A stretch of 13,332 nucleotides of DNA from a bacterium. Its GTDB lineage: Bacteria > Bdellovibrionota > FAC87 > UBA2466. A model generated the notes under the pieces. It saw nothing but the letters and a program-made list of their open reading frames with translations, did no database searches and had not been told where the DNA came from. The DNA is taken from assembly GCA_022842225.1 (NCBI GenBank), contig JALHPX010000034.1:1-13332 (forward strand), written 5' to 3'. A program made the position numbers and the translations under genes. Positions 7,383 to 13,332 of the stretch are shown here, in pieces. How positions within the stretch are numbered: the stretch's first letter is position 1; every line of letters begins with the position of its first letter.

Positions 7383-9475
7383 GATACGGAACTATTCGGT
7401 TGAAAGCAAAAATCCGGGTTGTCCCAGGGCGGCCTTTTATTTACCACACCGTGAACACGCGACAGAAAAGGGGCGGCTCGCTCCGGGGCGCCGGTGGTTA
7501 TAAAAATACGATGCGGCCCGTGTGCGGCTAGAACATCTAGTGCCGTTGGCCTGGCAACCAGCAGCCCTCCGTCGACAAAACACGCATCGTCTTTTTCGAT
7601 TTCCTGCAATGCCACTTCATTGAGCTCCGCAAAGACTTTAAGTCGAATTCCTCTGGAGGCCGCCGACACCTCCCAACTTCGACGCGTAAGCGAGTCGTCA
7701 TCTACTAAAACAAACGCGGCCAGCTCTGTTCGCTCTACAAAGGGAATCTCTGTCAAAGTGGACTTCGCAACAATCGGCATGTTCCAACGCGAAGACGCAA
7801 TCAGCACACCGGGATCTTCGGGAAAAGATGTTACTAAATAACGAGGCCCCTGGGCCTCTGACAGCTGCAAAGCCTCAGGCCCCGAAAACTCATTTGGCGC
7901 CAGACGAAAATCAACGAGAAAAACGCCACCGCCGCCGCTTCGGACTAAAGACTCTTCCAGCTCCACCTTGCTGGAGGCGAAATAAAGCGGGCACCGTTCT
8001 GCGATGCGCTCACTTACTCTGGCATACACCGTCGCATCGTCGTCCAAGACGGTGATCGGTTCGCGGCGGGAAAATACGATGCGATTGGCAAAGTCAGCAT
8101 CCGGGATTCTTCGCTGTAGAACCAGTTGCACTTCAATCCACTGACGCGCATCGCGAACGACAGCGCGAGGTTGCGGCGCTGAGTGGAACACCGTTTGTAA
8201 ATATCGAGTTCCCAAACCATGGCTGGTTAATTTTCTTCCGCCGATTTTGCCGTTATGCCGAATCCACAAATCAACCAGTTCCCTATGACTTTTCCAACCT
8301 ATCTCTACCACTGGAGATTCTGATGGAGCCGCTTCGATCGCGTTCTGCACCAAAATTACCAACGCGCGACGCACCACCTCGGGGTCCAACGCAATGCATG
8401 TGCTCCATTCCTGAGACTTCGAAAAAACGACCTTGAGACCAGGACGTCGCTGACTTTCAGCGGCTCGGCACTCCGCCACTGCTTGCAGGACAGCTTGCCC
8501 TAGGTGAGCGAAGCCTGGATTGCTATCTTGTCGTCGATATTTTGCTAGAAGGTCTTCTGCAATTTGATGCATCCGGCGGACGCATTGGGTGAAGAGCTCT
8601 CGATCCGCCTTCTCCCGAAAATCTGTGCGCGGCAAAATACTCCAAAGCGCCGAGACAGGGCTGCGAATGTCATGAGTCACTTGCAACGCCTGTTCGTAGA
8701 GCGCGTCTCGCGCTCGCTGCTTCTCTCGTCTTTTGCGAATCCAAAATTCTGATCGCCAAAATACCAAGTGGGCCAGGGCAGCAGCCGTGAACGCCCAAAT
8801 TATGCCCCAGGGCAGCCAATGCGACGCTGGAACTTGCAAGAACACTCTTGGCTGCACACGTCCAAGCGGTTCAGCGATCGAAAGCACGCCCCCCTCGTCG
8901 GCGCCAATGAGCGCGGCCGCACCAGCGCCTGGCTCCACTTTGTTCAAAACCTCGGCGACAGCGACGTAAGCTGCCAATACCCCAACGGGTTCTTCATCCT
9001 GCTCCACTGGCAAGGAGAACCCCACGAGCAACGGCGCCTCACTGTTTGACTGAGGCAGTCCAAACCACTCGGCTGCGAAGCCGGCATTGGTGGGAGGCTT
9101 GAGATGCAAAAGAAATTCCGGAGTACCCGTAAAGAGCCCGGTGGGAGAAACTGTGTTCGACAGCAGAGTGCCCGACTGAATATCCCAAACCGCCAACGCT
9201 GCGATTTGGGCCTCGCCGCGGATGCAGTGATTCAAAACAGCTTCCACCATTTGACCGCTGCCAAAGCGGATGCCATTTTCAATTACCGTCGTCCGACTCA
9301 AAAGCCTAACCACTTTCTCCGTCGACAGAAGCTCGGATTCAAACCGATGGCTGAGGAATTCCAATCGAGTTCGCTGCAGTGACACCACCCAAGCTATCGT
9401 CGCCAGAGCGAAGAACAGCGCTATCACCCATCGTGCGCAAAAGATCCATTTCGAGTTTTCGGTGCTAGCGTCCAT
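7379..9475 (-). CDS. Membrane hybrid histidine kinase with two C-terminal receiver domains
   Basis: 698 residues. Order: transmembrane segment about 12-32, periplasmic sensor domain about 33-220 (possibly Cache/PAS-like), second transmembrane segment about 222-240, DHp domain with phospho-acceptor His268 in QVTHDIRSP, ATPase domain with N-box Asn378 (VQNAIEA) and a glycine-rich HGLGT, then two receivers. Receiver 1 has the acidic cluster Asp478-480, phospho-acceptor Asp522 (FLVDF), Thr549 and Lys571. Receiver 2 has Asp592-594, Asp635 (CFVDGG), Thr660/661 and Lys680, so both look phosphorylatable. The G1 box is unusual: HNGKIGG replaces the DxGxG motif, so ATP binding may be altered. The gene overlaps the substrate-binding protein gene by 11 bp (9465-9475) and couples to the KAS III gene by ATGA. 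The probable input is that binding protein, as in LuxPQ. No DNA-binding output domain is present. Confidence 0.88.
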   Translation of the reverse strand: MDASTENSKWIFCARWVIALFFALATIAWVVSLQRTRLEFLSHRFESELLSTEKVVRLLSRTTVIENGIRFGSGQMVEAVLNHCIRGEAQIAALAVWDIQSGTLLSNTVSPTGLFTGTPEFLLHLKPPTNAGFAAEWFGLPQSNSEAPLLVGFSLPVEQDEEPVGVLAAYVAVAEVLNKVEPGAGAAALIGADEGGVLSIAEPLGRVQPRVFLQVPASHWLPWGIIWAFTAAALAHLVFWRSEFWIRKRREKQRARDALYEQALQVTHDIRSPVSALWSILPRTDFREKADRELFTQCVRRMHQIAEDLLAKYRRQDSNPGFAHLGQAVLQAVAECRAAESQRRPGLKVVFSKSQEWSTCIALDPEVVRRALVILVQNAIEAAPSESPVVEIGWKSHRELVDLWIRHNGKIGGRKLTSHGLGTRYLQTVFHSAPQPRAVVRDARQWIEVQLVLQRRIPDADFANRIVFSRREPITVLDDDATVYARVSERIAERCPLYFASSKVELEESLVRSGGGGVFLVDFRLAPNEFSGPEALQLSEAQGPRYLVTSFPEDPGVLIASSRWNMPIVAKSTLTEIPFVERTELAAFVLVDDDSLTRRSWEVSAASRGIRLKVFAELNEVALQEIEKDDACFVDGGLLVARPTALDVLAAHGPHRIFITTGAPERAAPFLSRVHGVVNKRPPWDNPDFCFQPNSSVS

Positions 9476-10505
9476 AGGGAAGGTGAGGTTCCTGCACGAG
9501 TGTCGAGGCGGAGAGAATTTCTCTGGGAATGCGCAGGCGCAGTCGTTTAGCGGTAAGCGAATTCACTTGCAGGTACCCCGTTCGCTCCGTCTGTGGAGGA
9601 ATTTTGACAAGCGGCGTGCCTTTCAGCCAACGAGCGATCTGACTCGCCGATGCCCGCGCCAATTGCTGCGGGGTCATCGCAACCGTCAAGAGCACTCCCA
9701 TCTTGGGGTGTATCGACGACAACCCGAGTGAAGGAACCTGCAAACCCTTTTTCAGCCATCTGCCCATACGCTCGATGGGGACTTCAGTGCCGTGGTGATC
9801 GTGCACGTCATACGGAATTAAGATCCAAACGAGGTCCGCCTTATGCCGGACCTCGCCCAAATACACTTTCCAGTCCTGCCATTTTTCGGAGCGAAAAGTA
9901 TCTACAATCAAAAACGGCTCTCCACCCAAGCGACTGTTTGCGCTTTCCACATCGCGCATAATACCCGGCAAGATAAAGCGGGAGGTCGCATTAAGACTAC
10001 TCACGAGGCTGATCCGCCGGGCTCGCGGCATCATCCGACGGGCTGCCTGCAGCAGTTGTTCAACGGGGTAACGCTCAAGAACTATTGCCGAACTGTCTTT
10101 CACGGAGTTCCACCACGGAATGTCGGCAAGTTCGCGATTTACGCCTAGTAAGAACGTAGGGATTTTCAAATCCCTTATGGCGACCACAAAAATATCGGCT
10201 GCCTCATCGTCGCAAATAACGACGGCCTTGGGCTTTTGCTTTCGCAGCATTCCCAAGATACGCTCTTTCTCTTTTTCCGTTTCTCGCTCGGGCCTTCTGG
10301 ACCAATACTCGGCGTGAAAAATAATCGGCTCGAAATCCACAGCAAGTCCCAAGTCCGCCGAGGACTTCTTCAGTGTCTCCTGTATGCCGTGAAACCATTC
10401 ACCAGGCGGGTAACTATAGATGACGGCAATCGCGTCAGAATGCGCAAAAGCAGGGGTGCCGAAAAGCAAAACCAACAATAGGATCAGACGACTTAGGGGC
10501 AACAT
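9465..10505 (-). CDS. Secreted ABC-type substrate-binding protein (PF04392-like)
   Basis: 346 residues with a clear signal peptide: MLPLSRL, a Leu-rich core and an AFA cleavage site near residue 21. It should therefore be periplasmic. The mature chain has a two-lobed periplasmic-binding fold of the ABC_sub_bind type: IAVIYSYPPGEWFHGI at its start, KAVVICDDEAADIFV, then a second lobe from about residue 155. No ABC permease or ATPase for import is adjacent. Instead the 3' end overlaps the hybrid kinase gene by 11 bp, which suggests a receptor subunit for signalling rather than transport. ATG 10505 is preferred over TTG 10508, which is one codon earlier. The gene starts 13 bp after the nucleosidase stop. 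The ligand is unknown; relatives of this family bind amino acids and other small molecules. Confidence 0.82.
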   Translation of the reverse strand: MLPLSRLILLLVLLFGTPAFAHSDAIAVIYSYPPGEWFHGIQETLKKSSADLGLAVDFEPIIFHAEYWSRRPERETEKEKERILGMLRKQKPKAVVICDDEAADIFVVAIRDLKIPTFLLGVNRELADIPWWNSVKDSSAIVLERYPVEQLLQAARRMMPRARRISLVSSLNATSRFILPGIMRDVESANSRLGGEPFLIVDTFRSEKWQDWKVYLGEVRHKADLVWILIPYDVHDHHGTEVPIERMGRWLKKGLQVPSLGLSSIHPKMGVLLTVAMTPQQLARASASQIARWLKGTPLVKIPPQTERTGYLQVNSLTAKRLRLRIPREILSASTLVQEPHLPYGR

Positions 10506-10518
10506 CAAACCAGCTCAC

Positions 10519-11256
10519 TTACTTCCCCGGTAATTCTCCTCTAACAATTGCCTCCAACACAGTCCGAGTGGTGTTCGTCAAAGACTCCACCGCCACGGCA
10601 AAATTCTTTTCAAACTCGGTAGCCGACGAAACTGTTTTGTCGACTAAGTTTGTAACCGATTTGATCGCGAAAAACGGAATCCCCGTCAGATAGCAACTCC
10701 AGGCGATGCCCGCGGCTTCCATTTCTTTTAACGTCGCTCCATTGCGGTGAATTTCTTCCAAATCGCGGTCCGTAAAATCAAGCGAACTCCCGGAGGAAAC
10801 AATTCCTGTGGGTAATGACAAAGCCTGTGCGAAAGATTCGACGTCTAGGCCGGGCAAATACCCACGACCATAATCTTCGTAGCCCGAGAGCGGGATGCGG
10901 TGATCGTGGAAGAAAAAGCGATCCTTACTCAAAAAGACCTTTCCCACTTCGGCGCCTCTGTCTTTAAAGGCGCCTGCGGTTCCAAAGTTAATCACCAGGT
11001 CTGGGCTGTAAGCGTGAATCGCATCGTAGGTGTTGAGCGCGGCCATCTCCAATCCAACATTTTCATTCCCATAGCGGCGATCTTTGCCATTGAGACTGAG
11101 AATCAGTCGAGTTCCGCCTAGATCCGCCTCAAAACGAGAGAACGGAACTGCAAAGCGCGAGCTAGCGGTCGCAGGTCTAAAGTCGAGTGACTGCTTTAAA
11201 GGGCTGCTCTCCTGCTCCATCGCAGCCACCAACAAGATAGTTCGGTACGCGCTCAT
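10519..11256 (-). CDS. MTA/SAH nucleosidase-family protein with altered catalytic residue
   Basis: 245 residues of the nucleoside phosphorylase fold, closest by eye to plant-type methylthioadenosine nucleosidases. Evidence: LVINFGTAGAF followed by a HDHRIPL block, the SSGSSLD segment, and TLKEMEAAG, which carries the ribose-binding Met-Glu (Met179, Glu180). The water-activating Glu of AMxxE is kept (Glu16). The general acid is not: KSVTNLVD has Asn203 where E. coli MTAN has Asp197 and plant enzymes have TD. It may therefore be inactive, act as a sensor, or prefer a 6-oxopurine substrate as futalosine hydrolase does. ATG 11256 overlaps the stop of the upstream small gene as ATGA, and GGAG lies about 10 nt upstream; an earlier in-frame ATG at 11277 is less likely. 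The SAM by-product recycling role is known for the family but unproven here. Confidence 0.83.
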   Translation of the reverse strand: MSAYRTILLVAAMEQESSPLKQSLDFRPATASSRFAVPFSRFEADLGGTRLILSLNGKDRRYGNENVGLEMAALNTYDAIHAYSPDLVINFGTAGAFKDRGAEVGKVFLSKDRFFFHDHRIPLSGYEDYGRGYLPGLDVESFAQALSLPTGIVSSGSSLDFTDRDLEEIHRNGATLKEMEAAGIAWSCYLTGIPFFAIKSVTNLVDKTVSSATEFEKNFAVAVESLTNTTRTVLEAIVRGELPGK

Positions 11257-11480
11257 GGTTGCGACCGCTCCAGCCATCGTTTATCGAGCTCAGATAATTT
11301 TAGATTGAGGCGTTCCACCGAGAGTTCCAATATCTGACGAGCCGGAGCGTCCATCCCCAGGTCGCTACCCAATAGAGTTTGCAGGGCATTGGTAACGCCG
11401 GCAAGGTCGTGCCGTAGCGTTCCCACCCAGTTTAAATCTTTGGCGCTCTTGTCGCCGACAATTTGCACTCGATTCTTCAC
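11253..11480 (-). CDS. Small stand-alone DHp-like protein (histidine kinase dimerisation domain only)
   Basis: About 75 residues from GTG 11480, or 87 from TTG 11516. The middle reads LRHDLAGVTNALQTLL and is followed by a second amphipathic helix, ILELSVERLNLKLSEL. This helix-turn-helix layout with HDL resembles the HisKA/DHp hairpin of sensor kinases (His24 from the GTG start), but no ATP-binding domain follows. It could be a phosphotransfer protein (compare Spo0B or ChpT, which are larger) or a partner of the hybrid kinase downstream. GTG 11480 is preferred because GGAG (11486-11489) lies 5 nt upstream, and because the TTG start would place a repeated operator-like element inside the coding region. 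The stop overlaps the next ATG (ATGA). The family assignment is by eye only. Confidence 0.6.
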   Translation of the reverse strand: MKNRVQIVGDKSAKDLNWVGTLRHDLAGVTNALQTLLGSDLGMDAPARQILELSVERLNLKLSELDKRWLERSQP

Positions 11481-11485
11481 CAACA

Positions 11486-11489
11486 CTCC
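11486..11489 (-). promoter_or_regulatory. Ribosome binding site supporting GTG 11480
   Basis: GGAG on the minus strand, 5 nt before GTG 11480. The longer TTG start at 11516 has no comparable site, so the shorter protein is favoured. Confidence 0.5.
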
Positions 11490-11498
11490 GGTAATTCC

Positions 11499-11517
11499 AT
11501 TGACGCGCAACGTCAAT
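11499..11517. repeat. Perfect inverted repeat, ATTGACG-N5-CGTCAAT
   Basis: Two 7-bp arms (11499-11505 and 11511-11517) flank CGCAA. The core TGACGCGCAACGT (11501-11513) recurs in inverted orientation at 11614-11626. The symmetry suggests a dimeric regulator site. Confidence 0.65.
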
Positions 11518-11529
11518 TAAAACACTTCG

Positions 11530-11557
11530 ACTCTATGTGACAGCCTATTGCGTCCAA
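11530..11557 (-). promoter_or_regulatory. Weak candidate sigma-70 promoter for the sensory operon
   Basis: On the minus strand TTGGAC (11557-11552) and TAGAGT (11535-11530) are separated by 16 bp. Both elements are poor matches to consensus, but the position would give a leader of about 40 nt to GTG 11480. The -35 element lies within the GACGC motif cluster. Confidence 0.25.
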
Positions 11558-11613
11558 TGAGACGCATTAAGCTCACCGCGCATTTTAAATTTAGTCGCAA
11601 CTACGACCGCTTA

Positions 11614-11626
11614 ACGTTGCGCGTCA
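11614..11626. repeat. Inverted copy of the 13-bp element at 11501-11513
   Basis: ACGTTGCGCGTCA is the exact reverse complement of 11501-11513. With one mismatch allowed on each side, the match extends to 18 bp (11611-11628 against 11499-11516). It lies 30 bp upstream of the flagellin -35 element. Confidence 0.65.
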
Positions 11627-11655
11627 TTCTATCTGACGCATCACAAACTTTTTTG

Positions 11656-11682
11656 TAAAGTTATTAGCCACCGTGTCGAATG
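11656..11682 (+). promoter_or_regulatory. Sigma-28 (FliA)-type promoter for flagellin
   Basis: TAAAGTTA (11656-11663), then 11 bp, then GTCGAATG (11675-11682). This matches the TAAA-N15-GCCGATAA layout with exact spacing; the -35 element is near perfect and the -10 element keeps G-CGA. Transcription would start near 11690, leaving a leader of about 120 nt. Confidence 0.6.
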
Positions 11683-11732
11683 GTGTGGTGCATCAGCTGA
11701 AACAGGGCGTTAACCTAGGTGCGGAAGATGCA

Positions 11733-11747
11733 GTGCAATGATTGCAC
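11733..11747 (+). promoter_or_regulatory. Inverted repeat in the flagellin leader
   Basis: GTGCAAT and ATTGCAC form perfect 7-bp arms around a single G. A one-base centre is too tight for an RNA hairpin without opening a pair or two, so this may be a DNA operator instead. A second pair, TGCGC-N8-GCGCA, lies at 11750-11767. Confidence 0.45.
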
Positions 11748-11800
11748 GGTGCGCATAACACAGCGCAAATAACTACGGATGGAGGTGGTTCAAAACTAAT

Positions 11801-11805
11801 AGGAG
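11801..11805 (+). promoter_or_regulatory. Ribosome binding site of flagellin
   Basis: AGGAG lies 7 nt before ATG 11813. A further GGATGGAGG (11777-11785) upstream is not at ribosome-site distance and may be a regulatory RNA-binding site. Confidence 0.75.
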
Positions 11806-11812
11806 TCTGAAA

Positions 11813-12646
11813 ATGGGAATGACAATTCAAACTAACCAGCTAGCGATCACCGCTCAGCGTACTCTGTCGAACACAGAGAACAGCATGGCGAAAACGATCG
11901 AACGCTTGGCAACTGGAACGCGCATTGTGAATGCGTCGGATGATCCGGCAGGATTAGCAATTTCCGACAACATGAATGCAACGATCCGGTCTTTGAGTCA
12001 GGCGACTCGGAACGCACAAGACGGTATCTCCCTCATTCAAGTGTTTGAAGGTGGTACGACTGAAATCAGTAACATGTTAGTTCGTATCCGCGAACTGTCG
12101 ATGCAATCTGCGAACGACACTCTCGGAGAGCGTGAGCGCTCGATGTTAAGCAACGAAGTGACCGAGCTAAAGAGTGAAATCACTCGAGTTGCTCGCACCA
12201 CGACGTTCTTGGATCGTGAGTTACTCGCCGGCGAACAAGTCCGCTTGGAATTCCAAGTCGGCGTACGAAACGATCCAGAGAAAGATCGTATCGTATTTGA
12301 CCCAGGAAACACCGATTTAACCGCGGGTGGTTTGGGCATTGATGGCGTAGAAGTTAACGAGAAAGGGAGCGCACAGGATTCCCTAGAGGTCCTCGATAAC
12401 GCCATTATCCAAGTCAACGAACTTAGAGCGCGAATCGGTTCTTCTCAAAACCGTTTACAAACGACCGTCAACTCTCAAGGTATCTACAAAGAGAACTTGA
12501 TGGCCGCTAAGTCTCGTATCCGCGACGCCGACATGGCTGTGGAAACGACAAATCTTACGAGGGAATCGATCCTTCGCCAAGCCGGTGTATCTGTCTTGGT
12601 GCAAGCGAACGAAACGCCCCGTCTAGCACTGAACCTACTGCGTTAA
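11813..12646 (+). CDS. fliC: Flagellin (minimal D0/D1 type)
   Basis: 277-residue structural protein of the flagellar filament, exported by the flagellar type III apparatus. The N-terminal D0/D1 helices are typical: a MGMTIQTN start, then LATGTRIVNASDDPAGLAIS and ARNAQDGISLIQ-type sequence. The C-terminal D1/D0 half contains LEVLDNAIIQVNELRARIGS and NRL, and ends QANETPRLALNLLR. Only about 50 residues separate the two conserved halves, so the exposed D2/D3 domains are absent. Small flagellins of this kind are known from Bdellovibrio, where several paralogues build one sheathed filament. The gene has its own strong ribosome site, a sigma-28-type promoter 157 bp upstream of the ATG and a strong terminator, so it is probably monocistronic. 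Several fliC paralogues are likely elsewhere in the genome. Confidence 0.96.
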   Translation: MGMTIQTNQLAITAQRTLSNTENSMAKTIERLATGTRIVNASDDPAGLAISDNMNATIRSLSQATRNAQDGISLIQVFEGGTTEISNMLVRIRELSMQSANDTLGERERSMLSNEVTELKSEITRVARTTTFLDRELLAGEQVRLEFQVGVRNDPEKDRIVFDPGNTDLTAGGLGIDGVEVNEKGSAQDSLEVLDNAIIQVNELRARIGSSQNRLQTTVNSQGIYKENLMAAKSRIRDADMAVETTNLTRESILRQAGVSVLVQANETPRLALNLLR

Positions 12647-12702
12647 GAGTCCTCGCAGTGAGTGAAGTGTAACGACAGGGATTAATTTCCTCTAATCGAT
12701 CT

Positions 12703-12736
12703 GGGCCGAGTTAGGAGTTGCCGCCTAACTCGGCCC
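12703..12736 (+). terminator. Strong hairpin terminator after flagellin
   Basis: A perfect 13-bp stem, GGGCCGAGTTAGG (12703-12715) paired with 12724-12736, with an 8-nt loop (AGTTGCCG). The following TGGTCTATTT is only a weak U-tract, so termination may be partial or factor-assisted. It separates flagellin from the SDR gene. Confidence 0.8.
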
Positions 12737-12753
12737 TGGTCTATTTAAGGCCT

Positions 12754-13332
12754 ATGAATGCACTCGTTACCGGATCGAATCGCGGCATCGGCTTAGAATT
12801 CTGCAAGCAACTCTCACAAGAAGACGGCTACAAAATCACCGCCGTCTGCAGGCAGTCTTCGACTGAACTAAAATCACTCGGCTGCCAGATCGAAGAAAAT
12901 ATCGACGTAACAAATCCCCAGGCGCTGCAAAAACTCAGCGAGAAACTGGGTGCCACTCAGTACGATCTGCTCGTCTTAAACGCTGGAATTTTCCTGCAGG
13001 ATGAAATCACCGCAATCTCCAAACCGGAAATTGAAAAGCAGCTACTCGTAAATGCGGTCGGTCCTGTTCTTTGCGTGAGCGCACTTCTCCCTCACCTTAG
13101 AAAAGGCACAAAGATCGCCTTGATTACCAGCCGTATGGGATCGATTGCCGACAACAATTCGGGCGGCTACTACGGCTATCGTATGTCCAAGGCGGCTCTG
13201 AATGCAGCGGGCGTTTCCATGGCGCACGATCTGCGCTCAAAAGGAATCTCCGTCGTCATTTTGCATCCGGGCTATGTCAAAACCGACATGACGGATCACC
13301 GTGGAGAAATCACACCCACTCAAGCAGTGACC
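12754..13332 (+). CDS. SDR-family oxidoreductase, C-factor (CsgA)-like, cut by the right edge
   Basis: The first 193 codons of an NAD(P)-dependent short-chain dehydrogenase; no stop occurs before the edge. Visible motifs: cofactor loop TGSNRGIG (residues 6-13), NAG at 76-78, Ser126/Ser130 region, YxxxK at Tyr142-Lys146, and HPGYVKTDM. The ITSRMGSIADN...YGYRMSKAALN pattern resembles the CsgA/C-factor subgroup, whose Myxococcus member acts in developmental signalling and phospholipid breakdown. Most subgroup members have no known substrate, so no specific role is claimed. TAAGG lies just before the ATG, with short spacing. The upstream terminator suggests a separate transcription unit or dependence on read-through from flagellin. 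Confidence 0.88.
   Translation, partial: MNALVTGSNRGIGLEFCKQLSQEDGYKITAVCRQSSTELKSLGCQIEENIDVTNPQALQKLSEKLGATQYDLLVLNAGIFLQDEITAISKPEIEKQLLVNAVGPVLCVSALLPHLRKGTKIALITSRMGSIADNNSGGYYGYRMSKAALNAAGVSMAHDLRSKGISVVILHPGYVKTDMTDHRGEITPTQAVT

Larger units (their letters stand above)
11481..11812. promoter_or_regulatory. Divergent intergenic control region between the sensory operon and flagellin
   Basis: 332 bp without a supported gene. From left to right it holds the ribosome site of the small DHp-like gene, a 7-bp inverted repeat, a cluster of GACGC/GCGTC motifs to 11639, a sigma-28-type promoter for flagellin, and a leader of about 120 nt with two small hairpins and GGA motifs. Both transcription units must be driven from here. 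Confidence 0.8.

Noticed and set aside
9270..9731. 153-codon plus-strand frame antisense to the kinase and binding-protein genes
   Set aside because: It spans two well-supported minus-strand genes and shows no domain-like pattern.
10519..11256. Evidence for a complete AI-2 synthesis pathway
   Set aside because: No luxS is present in the window and the nucleosidase homologue lacks its catalytic Asp, so AI-2 production is not supported.

Overview
The window reads as a compact chromosomal segment from a motile Gram-negative bacterium. Secretion and lipoprotein-type signals, a sensor kinase with a periplasmic domain, a sigma-28-type flagellin promoter and a short D0/D1-only flagellin point that way. 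The mix (long-form aromatic amino acid hydroxylase, PilZ protein, hybrid kinase with two C-terminal receivers, minimal flagellin, C-factor-like SDR, roughly balanced GC) fits Bdellovibrionota/Oligoflexia best. That placement is an inference from gene content, not a proven assignment. I see no tRNA, rRNA, CRISPR, insertion sequence or phage gene.

Layout. (1) 1-1886, plus strand: the 3' end of an unidentified gene, then a long aromatic amino acid hydroxylase. (2) 5443-1887, minus strand: an apparent operon of an ABC exporter half-transporter with a badly degenerate ATPase domain, a small putative lipoprotein and an RGG-tailed DEAD-box RNA helicase. The last two genes overlap by one base (TAATG). 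(3) 5555-6391, plus strand: a PilZ-domain (probable c-di-GMP effector) protein that runs 32 bp into the 3' end of the next, opposing operon. (4) About 11480-6360, minus strand: five tightly packed genes, namely a stand-alone DHp-like small protein, a plant-type MTA/SAH nucleosidase homologue with Asp-to-Asn at the catalytic acid, a secreted ABC-type substrate-binding protein, a hybrid histidine kinase with two receiver domains, and a FabH-like ketoacyl synthase III. (5) 11481-11812: a divergent control region with a cluster of GACGC/GCGTC motifs, a sigma-28-type promoter and a structured flagellin leader. (6) 11813-12646, plus strand: flagellin, followed by a strong hairpin terminator. (7) 12754 to the right edge: an SDR oxidoreductase related to C-factor, cut by the window.

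The most interesting unit is region 4. A periplasmic binding protein encoded just upstream of, and overlapping, a membrane hybrid kinase resembles LuxP/LuxQ. Here the pair sits between a nucleosidase-fold protein and a KAS III enzyme, a family that elsewhere also makes signal molecules (PqsD). A mini DHp protein that could serve as a phosphotransfer partner opens the operon. The operon is divergent from flagellin and convergent with a PilZ gene, so a chemosensory or quorum-type module touching motility is a reasonable, untested hypothesis.
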